Below are positions 23,959 through 29,912 of a stretch of DNA of 39,135 nucleotides, in pieces. The notes beneath the pieces are model-generated. The model had not been told where the DNA came from. It was given only the letters and a program-made list of their open reading frames with translations, and searched no databases. Location: contig CAMLOU010000023.1 in NCBI GenBank assembly GCA_946481735.1, positions 1 through 39,135 of the forward strand. The letters run 5' to 3'. A program made the translations under genes and the position numbers. The stretch is from an uncultured Cellvibrio sp. Its GTDB lineage: Bacteria > Pseudomonadota > Gammaproteobacteria > Pseudomonadales > Cellvibrionaceae. Positions within the stretch are counted from its first letter, which is position 1; the number at the start of each line of letters is the position of its first letter.

Positions 23959-24950
23959 TTGCTGATGGTTTGGGCGATGTCGTTGGCGTAAATCTGCAAG
24001 ATTAATTCGGTGGTTAAGCGCGCGGATTCGGCGCTGGCCAAAGGCTCACTGCCCGTGCGTACCGCAGCTTCAAAATCCCGGATGATGGTTTCGTGCGCGG
24101 TGGTATCCGTCACCGCCGCACTGGTTGCACCGTCGTGCGCGTAACTGAACTGTGTGTCGGCGGGATTACTGATGCCGGCGATATCCCAAAACGTAATGCG
24201 ATCATCCGTTAAGGTAAAACTGCCTTTTTCAGTATGGACTTCCAGGCGTGCAGCAAAACCGGGGCGCGCTGCTGTAGATGCGACAAGGGTACCGATCATA
24301 CCGTTGGCGTATTGCAAGAGGGCCGCGCCGTGATCTTCCGCTTCCATCTCATGCGCAAAACGTCCGAGCACACTGGTGACCTTTTCCGGCAAACCAAAAA
24401 ACCAGGTGTAGATATCAATGTTATGACACGCCTGCTGCATAAACGGACCACCGCCATCGATTGCCCAGGTACCGCGATAAACACCGCTATCGTAATACGC
24501 TTGATCGCGATAAAACTTTGCCGACAAATCAGCGGCAAAAATTTTCCCGAATGCCTGCTGTTCCAATAATTTTTTAATCGTTTGATTATCCGGGCTGGTG
24601 CGCCGCTGGTAACACACGGCCAATACCACCTTTGCCGACGCACAGGCCGCGATCATGTTATCCATGGCTGCGCGCGAAATATCCAATGGCTTTTCCGTCA
24701 GCACATGCTTGCCCAACGCCGCCGCCTGCACAGCACCTTCGTGATGCAACCCATTGGGTGTAGCGAGAATCACTGCATCAAATTCCCGATCCACCTCCGC
24801 CAGATCGCTCCACACGGGCAACTCAGGTGCAGTGCGCAAAGGCCGCCCGGCGCGGGAGACGGCGCCGACCAATTCACTCCCTGATAATTTTTGCAGTGCG
24901 GCCACATAGGTGTTGCTGATGTTACCGGTACCCACAATGATGTAGCGCAT
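23943..24950 (-). CDS. Gfo/Idh/MocA-family NAD(P)-dependent oxidoreductase
   Basis: This family oxidises or reduces sugars, inositols and related compounds with NAD(P). The 335-residue protein has an N-terminal Rossmann fold (GTGNIS, residues 7-12), the catalytic EKPLD motif (E86-K87-P88) and a C-terminal substrate domain with GGGPFMQQACHNIDIYTW. It starts at the ATG at 24950, one base after the stop of the NTF2-like gene, so the two are coupled. A TTG three codons upstream is not needed. The last residues (NRRSD) come from REP-like copy E. The substrate is unknown; the nearby pectate lyase hints at a uronate or related sugar, but this is weak. Confidence 0.9.
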   Translation of the reverse strand: MRYIIVGTGNISNTYVAALQKLSGSELVGAVSRAGRPLRTAPELPVWSDLAEVDREFDAVILATPNGLHHEGAVQAAALGKHVLTEKPLDISRAAMDNMIAACASAKVVLAVCYQRRTSPDNQTIKKLLEQQAFGKIFAADLSAKFYRDQAYYDSGVYRGTWAIDGGGPFMQQACHNIDIYTWFFGLPEKVTSVLGRFAHEMEAEDHGAALLQYANGMIGTLVASTAARPGFAARLEVHTEKGSFTLTDDRITFWDIAGISNPADTQFSYAHDGATSAAVTDTTAHETIIRDFEAAVRTGSEPLASAESARLTTELILQIYANDIAQTISNRRSD

Positions 24951-24951
24951 C

Positions 24952-25419
24952 TTATTCAACCTCGCTCGCGTTCTCGCTGCTCCAGACTTTCATCGTCTGC
25001 ACCGACAACAATTTGCACTGATCTTTAACGGCAACATAGGTGCGCATAAAGCGATAGCGCGACGTGCGAAAGGTTTTACCATCGGGATTGTATTTATCAA
25101 CGGAACTCAGGCCGCTCAGTACCACCGTATCGGCTAAAGCATGCAGGGTAATATCATGGCTGGTGCGCGCCTTGGCGATTTCGTGGTCGGCTTTCAGTCG
25201 TTTGAGCAACCCGGATTTACTTTCAATATCCGCCTCCAGGTTATGCACCCACACAAAATCATCAGCCAGTAATGCATGCAGGAATTTTACATCCCCCACA
25301 CGCAAGGCCTCTTCGTATTGTGCATCCAGGGCTTTCAAGCGAGACGACTGCAAACACTCGGCAGCCAACAGATTGATAGGAAAAAAAACGCACAGCAATA
25401 AACACAGACGTAACAACAT
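24952..25419 (-). CDS. Exported NTF2-like (DUF4440/SnoaL-type) protein
   Basis: From the ATG at 25419 it is 155 residues. Residues 1-20 (LLRLCLLLCVFFPINLLAA) are a Sec signal peptide. The mature part has the cone-shaped NTF2-like pattern: a long first helix (LDAQYEEALRVGDVKFLHALLADDFVWVH), then SKSGLLKRL and a mixed sheet ending near YVAVKDQCKLL. Many such proteins bind small ligands or act as accessory domains; no catalytic residues can be named. An upstream in-frame GTG (25434) is rejected in favour of the ATG giving the cleaner signal peptide. It precedes and is coupled to the oxidoreductase gene. Confidence 0.8.
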   Translation of the reverse strand: MLLRLCLLLCVFFPINLLAAECLQSSRLKALDAQYEEALRVGDVKFLHALLADDFVWVHNLEADIESKSGLLKRLKADHEIAKARTSHDITLHALADTVVLSGLSSVDKYNPDGKTFRTSRYRFMRTYVAVKDQCKLLSVQTMKVWSSENASEVE

Positions 25420-25493
25420 ATTCTCACTCTCCACAGGGTCCGCACCCGTGTCTTTTGATAAACCAGTATGCGGTTATTTTTTAATGTGGCGTG

Positions 25494-25499
25494 ATTATA
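25494..25499 (-). promoter_or_regulatory. Candidate -10 element for the NTF2-like/oxidoreductase operon
   Basis: A perfect TATAAT on the minus strand about 75 nt upstream of the 25419 start. No recognisable -35 lies at 16-18 bp, so confidence is low. Confidence 0.3.
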
Positions 25500-25549
25500 A
25501 GCCGAAAAGGGAAAAGCACGAAGTGAAGAGTTATAAGAACAAGCGGAGC

Positions 25550-25578
25550 GGCTATAACCGAAAGCATCAGTTATAGCC
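25550..25578 (-). terminator. Hairpin after the cytochrome b561 gene
   Basis: Perfect 9-bp arms GGCTATAAC and GTTATAGCC with an 11-nt loop, starting 5 bp past the cytochrome stop. No long U-tract follows on the minus strand, so it may act as a weak or Rho-assisted terminator or as an mRNA 3' end. Confidence 0.5.
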
Positions 25579-25583
25579 TGCGA

Positions 25584-26114
25584 TTAATCCAGCTTACGGC
25601 GATTACCAGTCACCATGGACAAGGGTAAATTTTCTTTCAGGCGATAACTTTCAAACAAGGCCGCACACACATGGATGATCACCAGGGCAAGCAAACTATT
25701 GGCGATCCACCCATGCAGATCCTCAACCCAATCCTCACCCCAGAAATAATCGATTTCCTGCATCATATAACCGGTAACACCCAACGCAAGGATGCACAAC
25801 ATCATCAGGATCATCACCAACCCGCCCAACGGCGAATGCCCCATGCGATGGTAAGCTTCACCGCGCACCAGTGCGCGAACATGGATCGAAAGACGCGCGG
25901 GCGTCGGAAAAAAATCCGCCCAACGCGCCGCGCCGCGCCCGAAAAAGCCCCAGATAAATCGCACCACCAACCAGGCGACCGCCGCATACCCCAGCCACTG
26001 ATGCCAATCATCACCCTCTTCATTAAAGAAATAATTGGCAAAAAAGATAAAGACCAATGACCAGTGAAATAAACGGACCACCGGGTCCCAGAGTTTTTCG
26101 GTTGCTGCGTTCAT
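25584..26114 (-). CDS. Cytochrome b561-type membrane protein (di-heme)
   Basis: This 176-residue protein has four hydrophobic helices and the conserved histidines of the bacterial b561 family: H17 (RLFHW), H38 (DWHQWLG), H134 (DLHGW) and H148 (IIHVC), which would bind two b hemes. A central loop (PARLSIHVRALVRGEAYHRMGHSPLGG) is typical of thiosulfate-reductase or hydrogenase-like b-type subunits. It probably passes electrons across the inner membrane to a partner. Its ATG overlaps the stop of the PepSY gene (TGATG), so the two are co-translated. Such pairs are common in gammaproteobacteria, but the electron partner is unknown. Confidence 0.9.
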   Translation of the reverse strand: MNAATEKLWDPVVRLFHWSLVFIFFANYFFNEEGDDWHQWLGYAAVAWLVVRFIWGFFGRGAARWADFFPTPARLSIHVRALVRGEAYHRMGHSPLGGLVMILMMLCILALGVTGYMMQEIDYFWGEDWVEDLHGWIANSLLALVIIHVCAALFESYRLKENLPLSMVTGNRRKLD

Positions 26115-26380
26115 CAGTCTTCGATTTCCTCTTTAACCACGGCACCGGTTACCGGGTTGTAATAAATCTCAACCTTTTGCTTGTCCTTGTTCCAGCCGTA
26201 AATCTCGTAACAGTTACCTGAGGTAACCTTGAACTTCTTGATCTCATAACCTTGCGCCTTGAGATTCTCCTGGAACTGATCCTTATCCTGCCACTCCGCC
26301 TTATCGGCAGTCGTGCACTCAGGACCAGCAAACGCCACAGGACTCAGGGCAACCAAAGCAGTTAACAGCAACTTACGCAT
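26114..26380 (-). CDS. Small exported PepSY-domain protein
   Basis: From the ATG at 26380 (GGAGG 5 nt upstream) it is 88 residues: a signal peptide (residues 1-18, cleavage after AFA) and a single PepSY domain (QFQENLKAQGYEIKKFKV to YYNPVTGAVVKEEIED). Two cysteines (C22, C57) could form a disulfide. PepSY domains occur as protease-inhibitory or sensor modules; when paired with a b561 cytochrome they are thought to help metal or redox functions. The longer frame to 26506 has no ribosome site and no sensible N-terminus. It is the first gene of a two-gene operon with an operator-like promoter region. Confidence 0.88.
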   Translation of the reverse strand: MRKLLLTALVALSPVAFAGPECTTADKAEWQDKDQFQENLKAQGYEIKKFKVTSGNCYEIYGWNKDKQKVEIYYNPVTGAVVKEEIED

Positions 26381-26398
26381 ACAAACCTCCATTAAAGG

Positions 26399-26454
26399 TA
26401 ATAAGTTATTAGTGTCCGAGGAGTGATTAAAAATTAATCGCGCGAAATATACAA
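26399..26454 (-). promoter_or_regulatory. Promoter with two palindromes for the PepSY-cytochrome operon
   Basis: On the minus strand, TTGTAT (26449-26454), 17 bp and TTTAAT (26426-26431) form a candidate promoter. GATTAA-AAA-TTAATC (26425-26439), a perfect 15-bp palindrome, overlaps the -10. A second palindrome, TAATAA-G-TTATTA (26399-26411), lies just downstream of the start. Both suit repression or two-component control. Confidence 0.5.
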
Positions 26455-26562
26455 GGTGGGGAGGGTTAAGAAAATTAAATGGTGCGCATTTTGGTGACTC
26501 CTGCACACTCTCGCCTGTTGGTGTTTTTTACTGATAACAAGTCACTTCGTTGACGCCAAGAG

Positions 26563-26591
26563 CTGACAGGTTATGAGCATCTGGGTATAGT
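26563..26591 (+). promoter_or_regulatory. Sigma70-type promoter of the GNAT gene
   Basis: CTGACA (26563-26568), 17 bp, TATAGT (26586-26591), each 5 of 6 to consensus, with a start about 35 nt before the GNAT ATG. Confidence 0.7.
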
Positions 26592-26632
26592 CCCGCTTAA
26601 CACCTCCCCGAAATTCCTCAAGAGCAACACAA

Positions 26633-27064
26633 ATGGACATTGAACTTACCACCGCCCCATCCCCCGAAGACGCCGCAGCACTATTGAAAGGACTGGTAGA
26701 TTACAACAACACAAAAAATCCGGAACTACAGGCTGAACATACCACCAAACTCTTTTTATTTGTGCGCAACACCACAAAAGATATCATCGGCGGCCTCCGT
26801 GCCTCCGGTTACTGGAACACATTGCATATTGAAATTGTATGGCTGGATGACGCACACCGAAAACAAGGGATAGGCACCGAGCTCATGAAGAAAGCCGAGG
26901 TCTTCGCAATCGAAAAGTGCTACAGCAATATCTTCCTGGACACCACCAGCTGGCAAGCCAAAGGTTTTTATGAAAATCTGGGTTATGAACTTATGGCGAC
27001 GATCCCCGACAGGCCCAAGGGGTGTGCGACTTATTATTTTAATAAAAGGCTTTTATCATCATGA
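26633..27064 (+). CDS. GNAT-family N-acetyltransferase
   Basis: This 143-residue protein is a single GNAT domain, which moves an acetyl group from acetyl-CoA to an amine. The central strand IEIVWLDDAHRKQGIGTELMKKAE contains the R-K-Q-G-I-G-T pyrophosphate-binding loop (about residues 80-87), followed by LDTTSWQAKGFYENLGYE, the usual motif B. The substrate cannot be told; the compact size fits small-molecule or aminoglycoside-like acetyltransferases of the YhhY/ElaA kind. A good promoter lies upstream and its stop overlaps the ATG of a tiny putative gene (ATGA). Confidence 0.9.
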   Translation: MDIELTTAPSPEDAAALLKGLVDYNNTKNPELQAEHTTKLFLFVRNTTKDIIGGLRASGYWNTLHIEIVWLDDAHRKQGIGTELMKKAEVFAIEKCYSNIFLDTTSWQAKGFYENLGYELMATIPDRPKGCATYYFNKRLLSS

Positions 27065-27189
27065 GAATGCTAACGTTGTTATTTTCTCTGGCTGCAAGCA
27101 CTCAAGCTCATTCTAATAATGTGGCACAGCTCTTCGGGGTAAATGTAATGCTGAATGAGAGCTGTCAGCTTGAAGCCAGCAGTTACTGA
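27061..27189 (+). CDS. Putative 42-residue exported peptide overlapping the GNAT stop
   Basis: An ATG at 27061 overlaps the GNAT TGA (ATGA). The 42 codons begin with a signal-peptide-like stretch (MLTLLFSLAASTQA), then a short polar tail with one Cys. There is no separate ribosome site, so it would depend on coupling. It could be a real small exported peptide or the decayed start of a longer gene. Low confidence. Confidence 0.3.
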   Translation: MRMLTLLFSLAASTQAHSNNVAQLFGVNVMLNESCQLEASSY

Positions 27190-27329
27190 CAATGCCGATC
27201 GCTAAAAAATCTGGCAGTTGCTTTCAATCACAAGAGCTCAGTACATTTGAGTATTTTTCTCAAAAATTGAAACTAAAAAAAGTGCTATGCAATGGGCGAC
27301 GTTTTTAAGAATTTATACAGGAGTAGTAC

Positions 27330-27716
27330 ATGAAGAATAAAGGGAAGATATTAATGATTTTGGTAGGATTTTTTGGCCTGCTATTTTTATTCTGGGCTGG
27401 TTCCGATCTGGTCATCGAAAGGCGACGCGGAGGCGATATTTATTTCAGTGAGAATCCCACCGCGTTTATTCTGTGGTTTATAGGCCCAGGATTGGTTTCC
27501 CTGGGTGTTATCGTGTTGGGATTGTGGGGCATGCTTAATAACAATAAAGCTTCAGCCCATGCCAAACATATCAACGATATAGGAAAGAAAATCCTTAACG
27601 AAATCGCACTGTCGAACCAAGCGATGGAATCTATGGAGAAAGAACTGCTCAAGGCCAAGCGTCCCGATAACAGTACCTCTTCGCGTGAAATCTCTGCAAA
27701 AATAAAAAGCCCCTGA
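27330..27716 (+). CDS. Small membrane protein of unknown function
   Basis: The ATG follows AGGAG by 6 nt. The 128 residues contain two hydrophobic helices (about 8-28 and 48-68), with a basic loop (ERRRGG) between them, and a polar, helical C-terminal tail (SNQAMESMEKELLKAKRP). This fits an inner-membrane protein with its tail in the cytoplasm. I do not recognise a family. The last codons (AAA AGC CCC TGA) lie in the direct repeat that bounds the tRNA island, so the original C-terminus may have been changed by the integration. Confidence 0.6.
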   Translation: MKNKGKILMILVGFFGLLFLFWAGSDLVIERRRGGDIYFSENPTAFILWFIGPGLVSLGVIVLGLWGMLNNNKASAHAKHINDIGKKILNEIALSNQAMESMEKELLKAKRPDNSTSSREISAKIKSP

Positions 27717-27777
27717 CCATCCAACGGACAATCAGGGGCTTTTGTGGGATTCTGGTCGGAGCGAGAGGATTCGAACC
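27704..27777. repeat. Left direct repeat (att-like) of the tRNA-Pro island
   Basis: Holds a 12-bp terminator stem (27705-27716/27732-27743) and a 25-nt copy of the tRNA-Pro 3' end including CCA (27753-27777). It differs from the right copy at two positions. Confidence 0.85.
27705..27743. terminator. Bidirectional Rho-independent terminator, left copy
   Basis: AAAAGCCCCTGA and TCAGGGGCTTTT form a perfect 12-bp stem with a 15-nt loop. It would end transcription of the small membrane gene; that gene's TGA stop lies inside the stem. Confidence 0.8.
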
Positions 27778-27783
27778 ACTTTC

Positions 27784-27803
27784 TGGTCTATCTAGGTAGA
27801 CCA
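27784..27803. repeat. 7-bp inverted repeat beside the left att repeat
   Basis: TGGTCTA-TCTAGG-TAGACCA lies 7 nt inside the left boundary of the island. It is absent at the same place by the right repeat. Position suggests recombinase or accessory-factor binding. A second hairpin (AAAGGCC/GGCCTTT, 27815-27837) follows. Confidence 0.4.
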
Positions 27804-27946
27804 CTATGCCCCGCAAAGGCCCGGTTTTCAGGCCTTTCTGCTTCCTTCCCTCCCTCATTATTCCGCTAATCGCCGCATTAATTTCGACAACCTCATTGTA
27901 CAATTCAGTTTATACTTAGCGTTTAGTAATCATTGGAGATAGGGAT

Positions 27947-28186
27947 ATGATCGGACGTGTTTTTGTTTTAAGTGGCCTTGAATTTGAGGTGACCTCAGAT
28001 AAGGGCAAGCTGTATGGTATTTGTGTATCAAACTTGGACTTATTTATTAGTAAAACAACTTTAGATGATGCGCTAAAAATGGGGGATGCGAAAGAAAAGC
28101 TCCAGCCTGATGGTTCATGGCCTGACCCTAGGAAAGATGACATTGATGCCGAATATGCAGCGGCCTTAGCAAACCCAAAATCCTAA
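27947..28186 (+). CDS. Putative 79-residue protein, function unknown
   Basis: The ATG at 27947 is preceded by a GGAG site. The product is acidic and soluble, with a beta-rich first half (GRVFVLSGLEFEVTSDKGKL) and a charged end (DPRKDDIDAEYAAALANPKS). No family recognised. It is the first gene inside the island from the left, in AT-rich sequence, and converges with the DUF2188-like gene across a nested hairpin. Confidence 0.5.
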   Translation: MIGRVFVLSGLEFEVTSDKGKLYGICVSNLDLFISKTTLDDALKMGDAKEKLQPDGSWPDPRKDDIDAEYAAALANPKS

Positions 28187-28191
28187 GAACC

Positions 28192-28291
28192 GGGATAGTA
28201 CTGGTTTTTGCTATTTAACTAGGTGTACTAGCTCAACCCTACGACGTAGCACGCAGTCGTAGGGATTCCCTTCCCATAGCTTGACTATCCC
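28192..28291. repeat. Nested inverted repeats between two convergent island genes
   Basis: Outer arms GGGATAGT (28192-28199) and ACTATCCC (28284-28291) enclose inner 9-bp arms CCCTACGAC (28237-28245) and GTCGTAGGG (28256-28264). The outer right arm includes the stop codon of the DUF2188-like gene. There is no strong U-tract. It may be a structured terminator or a recombination-related element. Confidence 0.5.
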
Positions 28292-28515
28292 TTGGTTGAT
28301 TCCGGGTCATTTCCGTAGCTGTATTTGTCTCGAATTTTGTTGTTATCGCCACGATGTATAGACACTTCGGACTCCCTTTCTTTTGCTAAATCTCGTGTCT
28401 TTTCAAAAACCTCTTTCTGAGTCTTGCCAACTACTGCAGCTCTGGTCGCATCTTGACGTTTACCTCTCCATAAGCCATCACTACCTTTGTACACGTTGTA
28501 ATCATCTTTCGACAT
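28285..28515 (-). CDS. Small DUF2188-like protein
   Basis: From the ATG at 28515 it is 76 residues: a short beta strand pair (YNVYKGSDGLWRGKRQ), a helix with TQKEVFEKTRDLAKERESEV and a C-terminal IHRGDNNKIRDKYSYGNDP. This pattern is typical of DUF2188, small proteins that often occur on mobile elements and whose function is unknown. It begins 10 nt after the CxYYC gene, so they form an operon. The longer frame to 28641 overlaps that gene and has no ribosome site. Confidence 0.65.
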   Translation of the reverse strand: MSKDDYNVYKGSDGLWRGKRQDATRAAVVGKTQKEVFEKTRDLAKERESEVSIHRGDNNKIRDKYSYGNDPESTKG

Positions 28516-28525
28516 GGTGCTGCCC

Positions 28526-28747
28526 TCACTTTGTGTGACATTCGTTAGAACAGTAATAACAACCATCGAATTGCTTACCTGGAAATCTTCGGCGCGCTTC
28601 GTTGAGCGCATCAATACATCGTTGGAAATCACCAAGTGCAATGCGGTTTTGAAGGAGAGGCAGCCGAATGCAGGTGCCGTTGTCTTTGTGCACTTCGTGT
28701 TCGCCGCCGGGAGAGTTGGGGTTTTGATTTGCGATATAACGGGTCAT
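28526..28747 (-). CDS. Small Cys-rich protein with CYYC motif
   Basis: The ATG at 28747 follows AGGAAG by 7-8 nt. The 73 residues begin RYIANQNPN, have EHEVHKDNGTC, and end GCYYCSNECHT. The Cys residues (in TC, CYYC and CH) and His suggest a metal site. Similar small proteins with a CYYC-CH end are, from memory, widespread in gammaproteobacterial accessory regions and of unknown role. It is the promoter-proximal gene of the pair with the DUF2188-like gene. Confidence 0.7.
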   Translation of the reverse strand: MTRYIANQNPNSPGGEHEVHKDNGTCIRLPLLQNRIALGDFQRCIDALNEARRRFPGKQFDGCYYCSNECHTK

Positions 28748-29415
28748 TCTTAAGCTTCCTATATAACTAAAGGTTAAGAAGGCAGAAGATTTGCGCTCGC
28801 AATTTAAATTGACGGGCTTTTCATTAGCAGCGATTATGGCGAGGCTAAGCGCTAAATGGTTGCTAAAGGCAAAACTCTGCCGTTAAAGCCATTTGCACCC
28901 CGCTGCTGATGAGCTGGTACCTCATCGGTAGCGGTCTTTCCTTTTGACTACAACCCCACAGCCATAGCGAAGCGCTAGATGTGGTGGATCTGATAGATGC
29001 AGCCACAAGGTATCGTGGTTTTCTCTTTTTGTCAGTAGTCCGCGTAAGAGAAATTCTACCGATCGCGTCACAAAAATTTTCACTGATTACCATTGATTTG
29101 CTAAGTAATTGATTTTAATTGGTTATTTTTTGAGCTGTTACAAAGCCACGGGGCTTTTATAAATAAAAATTCTAAGCATCCCCATCAAAGCTAAGCTAAC
29201 TATCCTCCAGCTCGCTCCTCACTATATTTCCATATCATCAGGTGCTGCTTCCACAAAGCCTTGAAAACATAATTCCTGGCCGCTCATACCCTCCAATATA
29301 CCGCTATCATCAGCTCCATGTTCGATACTTTCCGGCTCGGCACAGGCTGGCAGCCTTAAAAATATTTACCTTTCTTTACTATCATTATGTATTGTGTTTT
29401 CATAAAAAATATGAG
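28748..29415. other. Gene-poor AT-rich stretch of the island
   Basis: No convincing gene is seen in these 668 bases. Open frames at 28863-29093 (minus) and 29242-29433 (plus) lack ribosome sites. A small hairpin with U-rich tail (AAAGCC-ACGG-GGCTTT, 29142-29157) could be a weak plus-strand terminator. Confidence 0.5.
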
Positions 29416-29444
29416 TTGACTTTTTTCGACTAAAGAAATACGAT
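29416..29444 (+). promoter_or_regulatory. Promoter of a short transcription unit in the island
   Basis: TTGACT (29416-29421), 17 bp and TACGAT (29439-29444). A perfect 10-bp palindrome ACAGTACTGT (29457-29466) lies just past the expected start and could be an operator. A terminator follows about 190 nt downstream. Confidence 0.55.
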
Positions 29445-29541
29445 CTGATTAAATGTACAGTACTGTTGATAAAACCAGCATGACGCTTGGCGTTCTGCAC
29501 AAAAATACATCAAGTATTGATGGTTTGATCTGGAGGTCAGA

Positions 29542-29589
29542 ATGCTGAGAAAGGTGTGTTATAGAGGATTTGTAATGAGAAGATTTTGA
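29542..29589 (+). CDS. Putative 15-residue peptide ORF
   Basis: The ATG at 29542 follows GGAGG at ideal spacing. The product, MLRKVCYRGFVMRRF, is strongly basic with one Cys. Promoter upstream and terminator downstream make a complete unit. It could be a leader peptide, a tiny toxin-like peptide or simply part of a regulatory RNA. Confidence 0.35.
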   Translation: MLRKVCYRGFVMRRF

Positions 29590-29614
29590 GGCTGGTATAG
29601 CAGCCCGAATCAAG

Positions 29615-29658
29615 CAATAAAAAAGGGAACGCCTGCAAGCTATTCCCCTTTTTTATTG
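29615..29658. terminator. Rho-independent terminator of the short transcription unit
   Basis: AATAAAAAAGGGAA and TTCCCCTTTTTTATT pair with a single bulged base around a 15-nt loop, and U-runs exist on both strands. It ends the unit beginning at 29416. Confidence 0.75.
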
Positions 29659-29756
29659 ACCTATACCGTCTTTTCTACTAAAAGCTGGCAATAGGCATTA
29701 TAGGCATTGCTCCAGCTTTTGCAAAATTTTTATCGAGCATATTGGAGGATGTTCTC

Positions 29757-29864
29757 ATGCTCTTTTGTCCGCACCCTAAAGCCGTGCATGTCTGTAGCTA
29801 TATTCGTTTTCGCCGAGGTCGGTTAGAGCGAGTTTGCGAACACTGTCGAAGCTATCCGCAGTAG
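29757..29864 (+). CDS. Putative 35-residue Cys/His-rich protein
   Basis: The ATG at 29757 follows GGAGG by 8 nt. The 35 residues include C4, H6, H11, C13, C27, H29, C30 and end RSYPQ, with a basic centre (IRFRRGRLERVCEHCR). The C-x-H and C-E-H-C pattern suggests a small metal-binding fold, similar in outline to short basic HxRRxxG proteins found widely. A strong hairpin (29871-29902) follows its stop. Confidence 0.45.
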   Translation: MLFCPHPKAVHVCSYIRFRRGRLERVCEHCRSYPQ

Positions 29865-29870
29865 GTTGTT

Positions 29871-29902
29871 AAGTTGGTGGGTGGGGTACCTCCCACCAAC
29901 TT
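29871..29902. terminator. Hairpin shared by the small ORF and the PLD-like gene
   Basis: AAGTTGGTGGG and CCCACCAACTT form a perfect 11-bp stem with a 10-nt loop, 11 bp from the PLD-like stop and 7 bp from the small ORF's stop. There is no U-tract, so it may protect mRNA ends or act as a weak terminator. Confidence 0.55.
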
Positions 29903-29912
29903 CTCAGATATA

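Noticed and set aside
23843..25419. Uronate catabolic operon linking pectate lyase with the oxidoreductase
   Set aside because: The genes are convergent and separated by REP-like repeats, so no operon; only a loose functional hint remains.
27947..28747. Integron-like gene cassettes in the island
   Set aside because: The inverted repeats do not show attC core (GTTRRRY) or consensus, and no integron integrase is present.
28863..29093. 76-codon minus-strand open frame in the island
   Set aside because: No ribosome site, no recognisable protein pattern and another open frame on the same strand; probably chance.
29242..29433. 63-codon plus-strand open frame in the island
   Set aside because: GTG start without a ribosome site and unusual composition.
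29457..29466. LexA (SOS) box at the ACAGTACTGT palindrome
   Set aside because: It is only 10 bp and lacks the full CTGT-N8-ACAG spacing.
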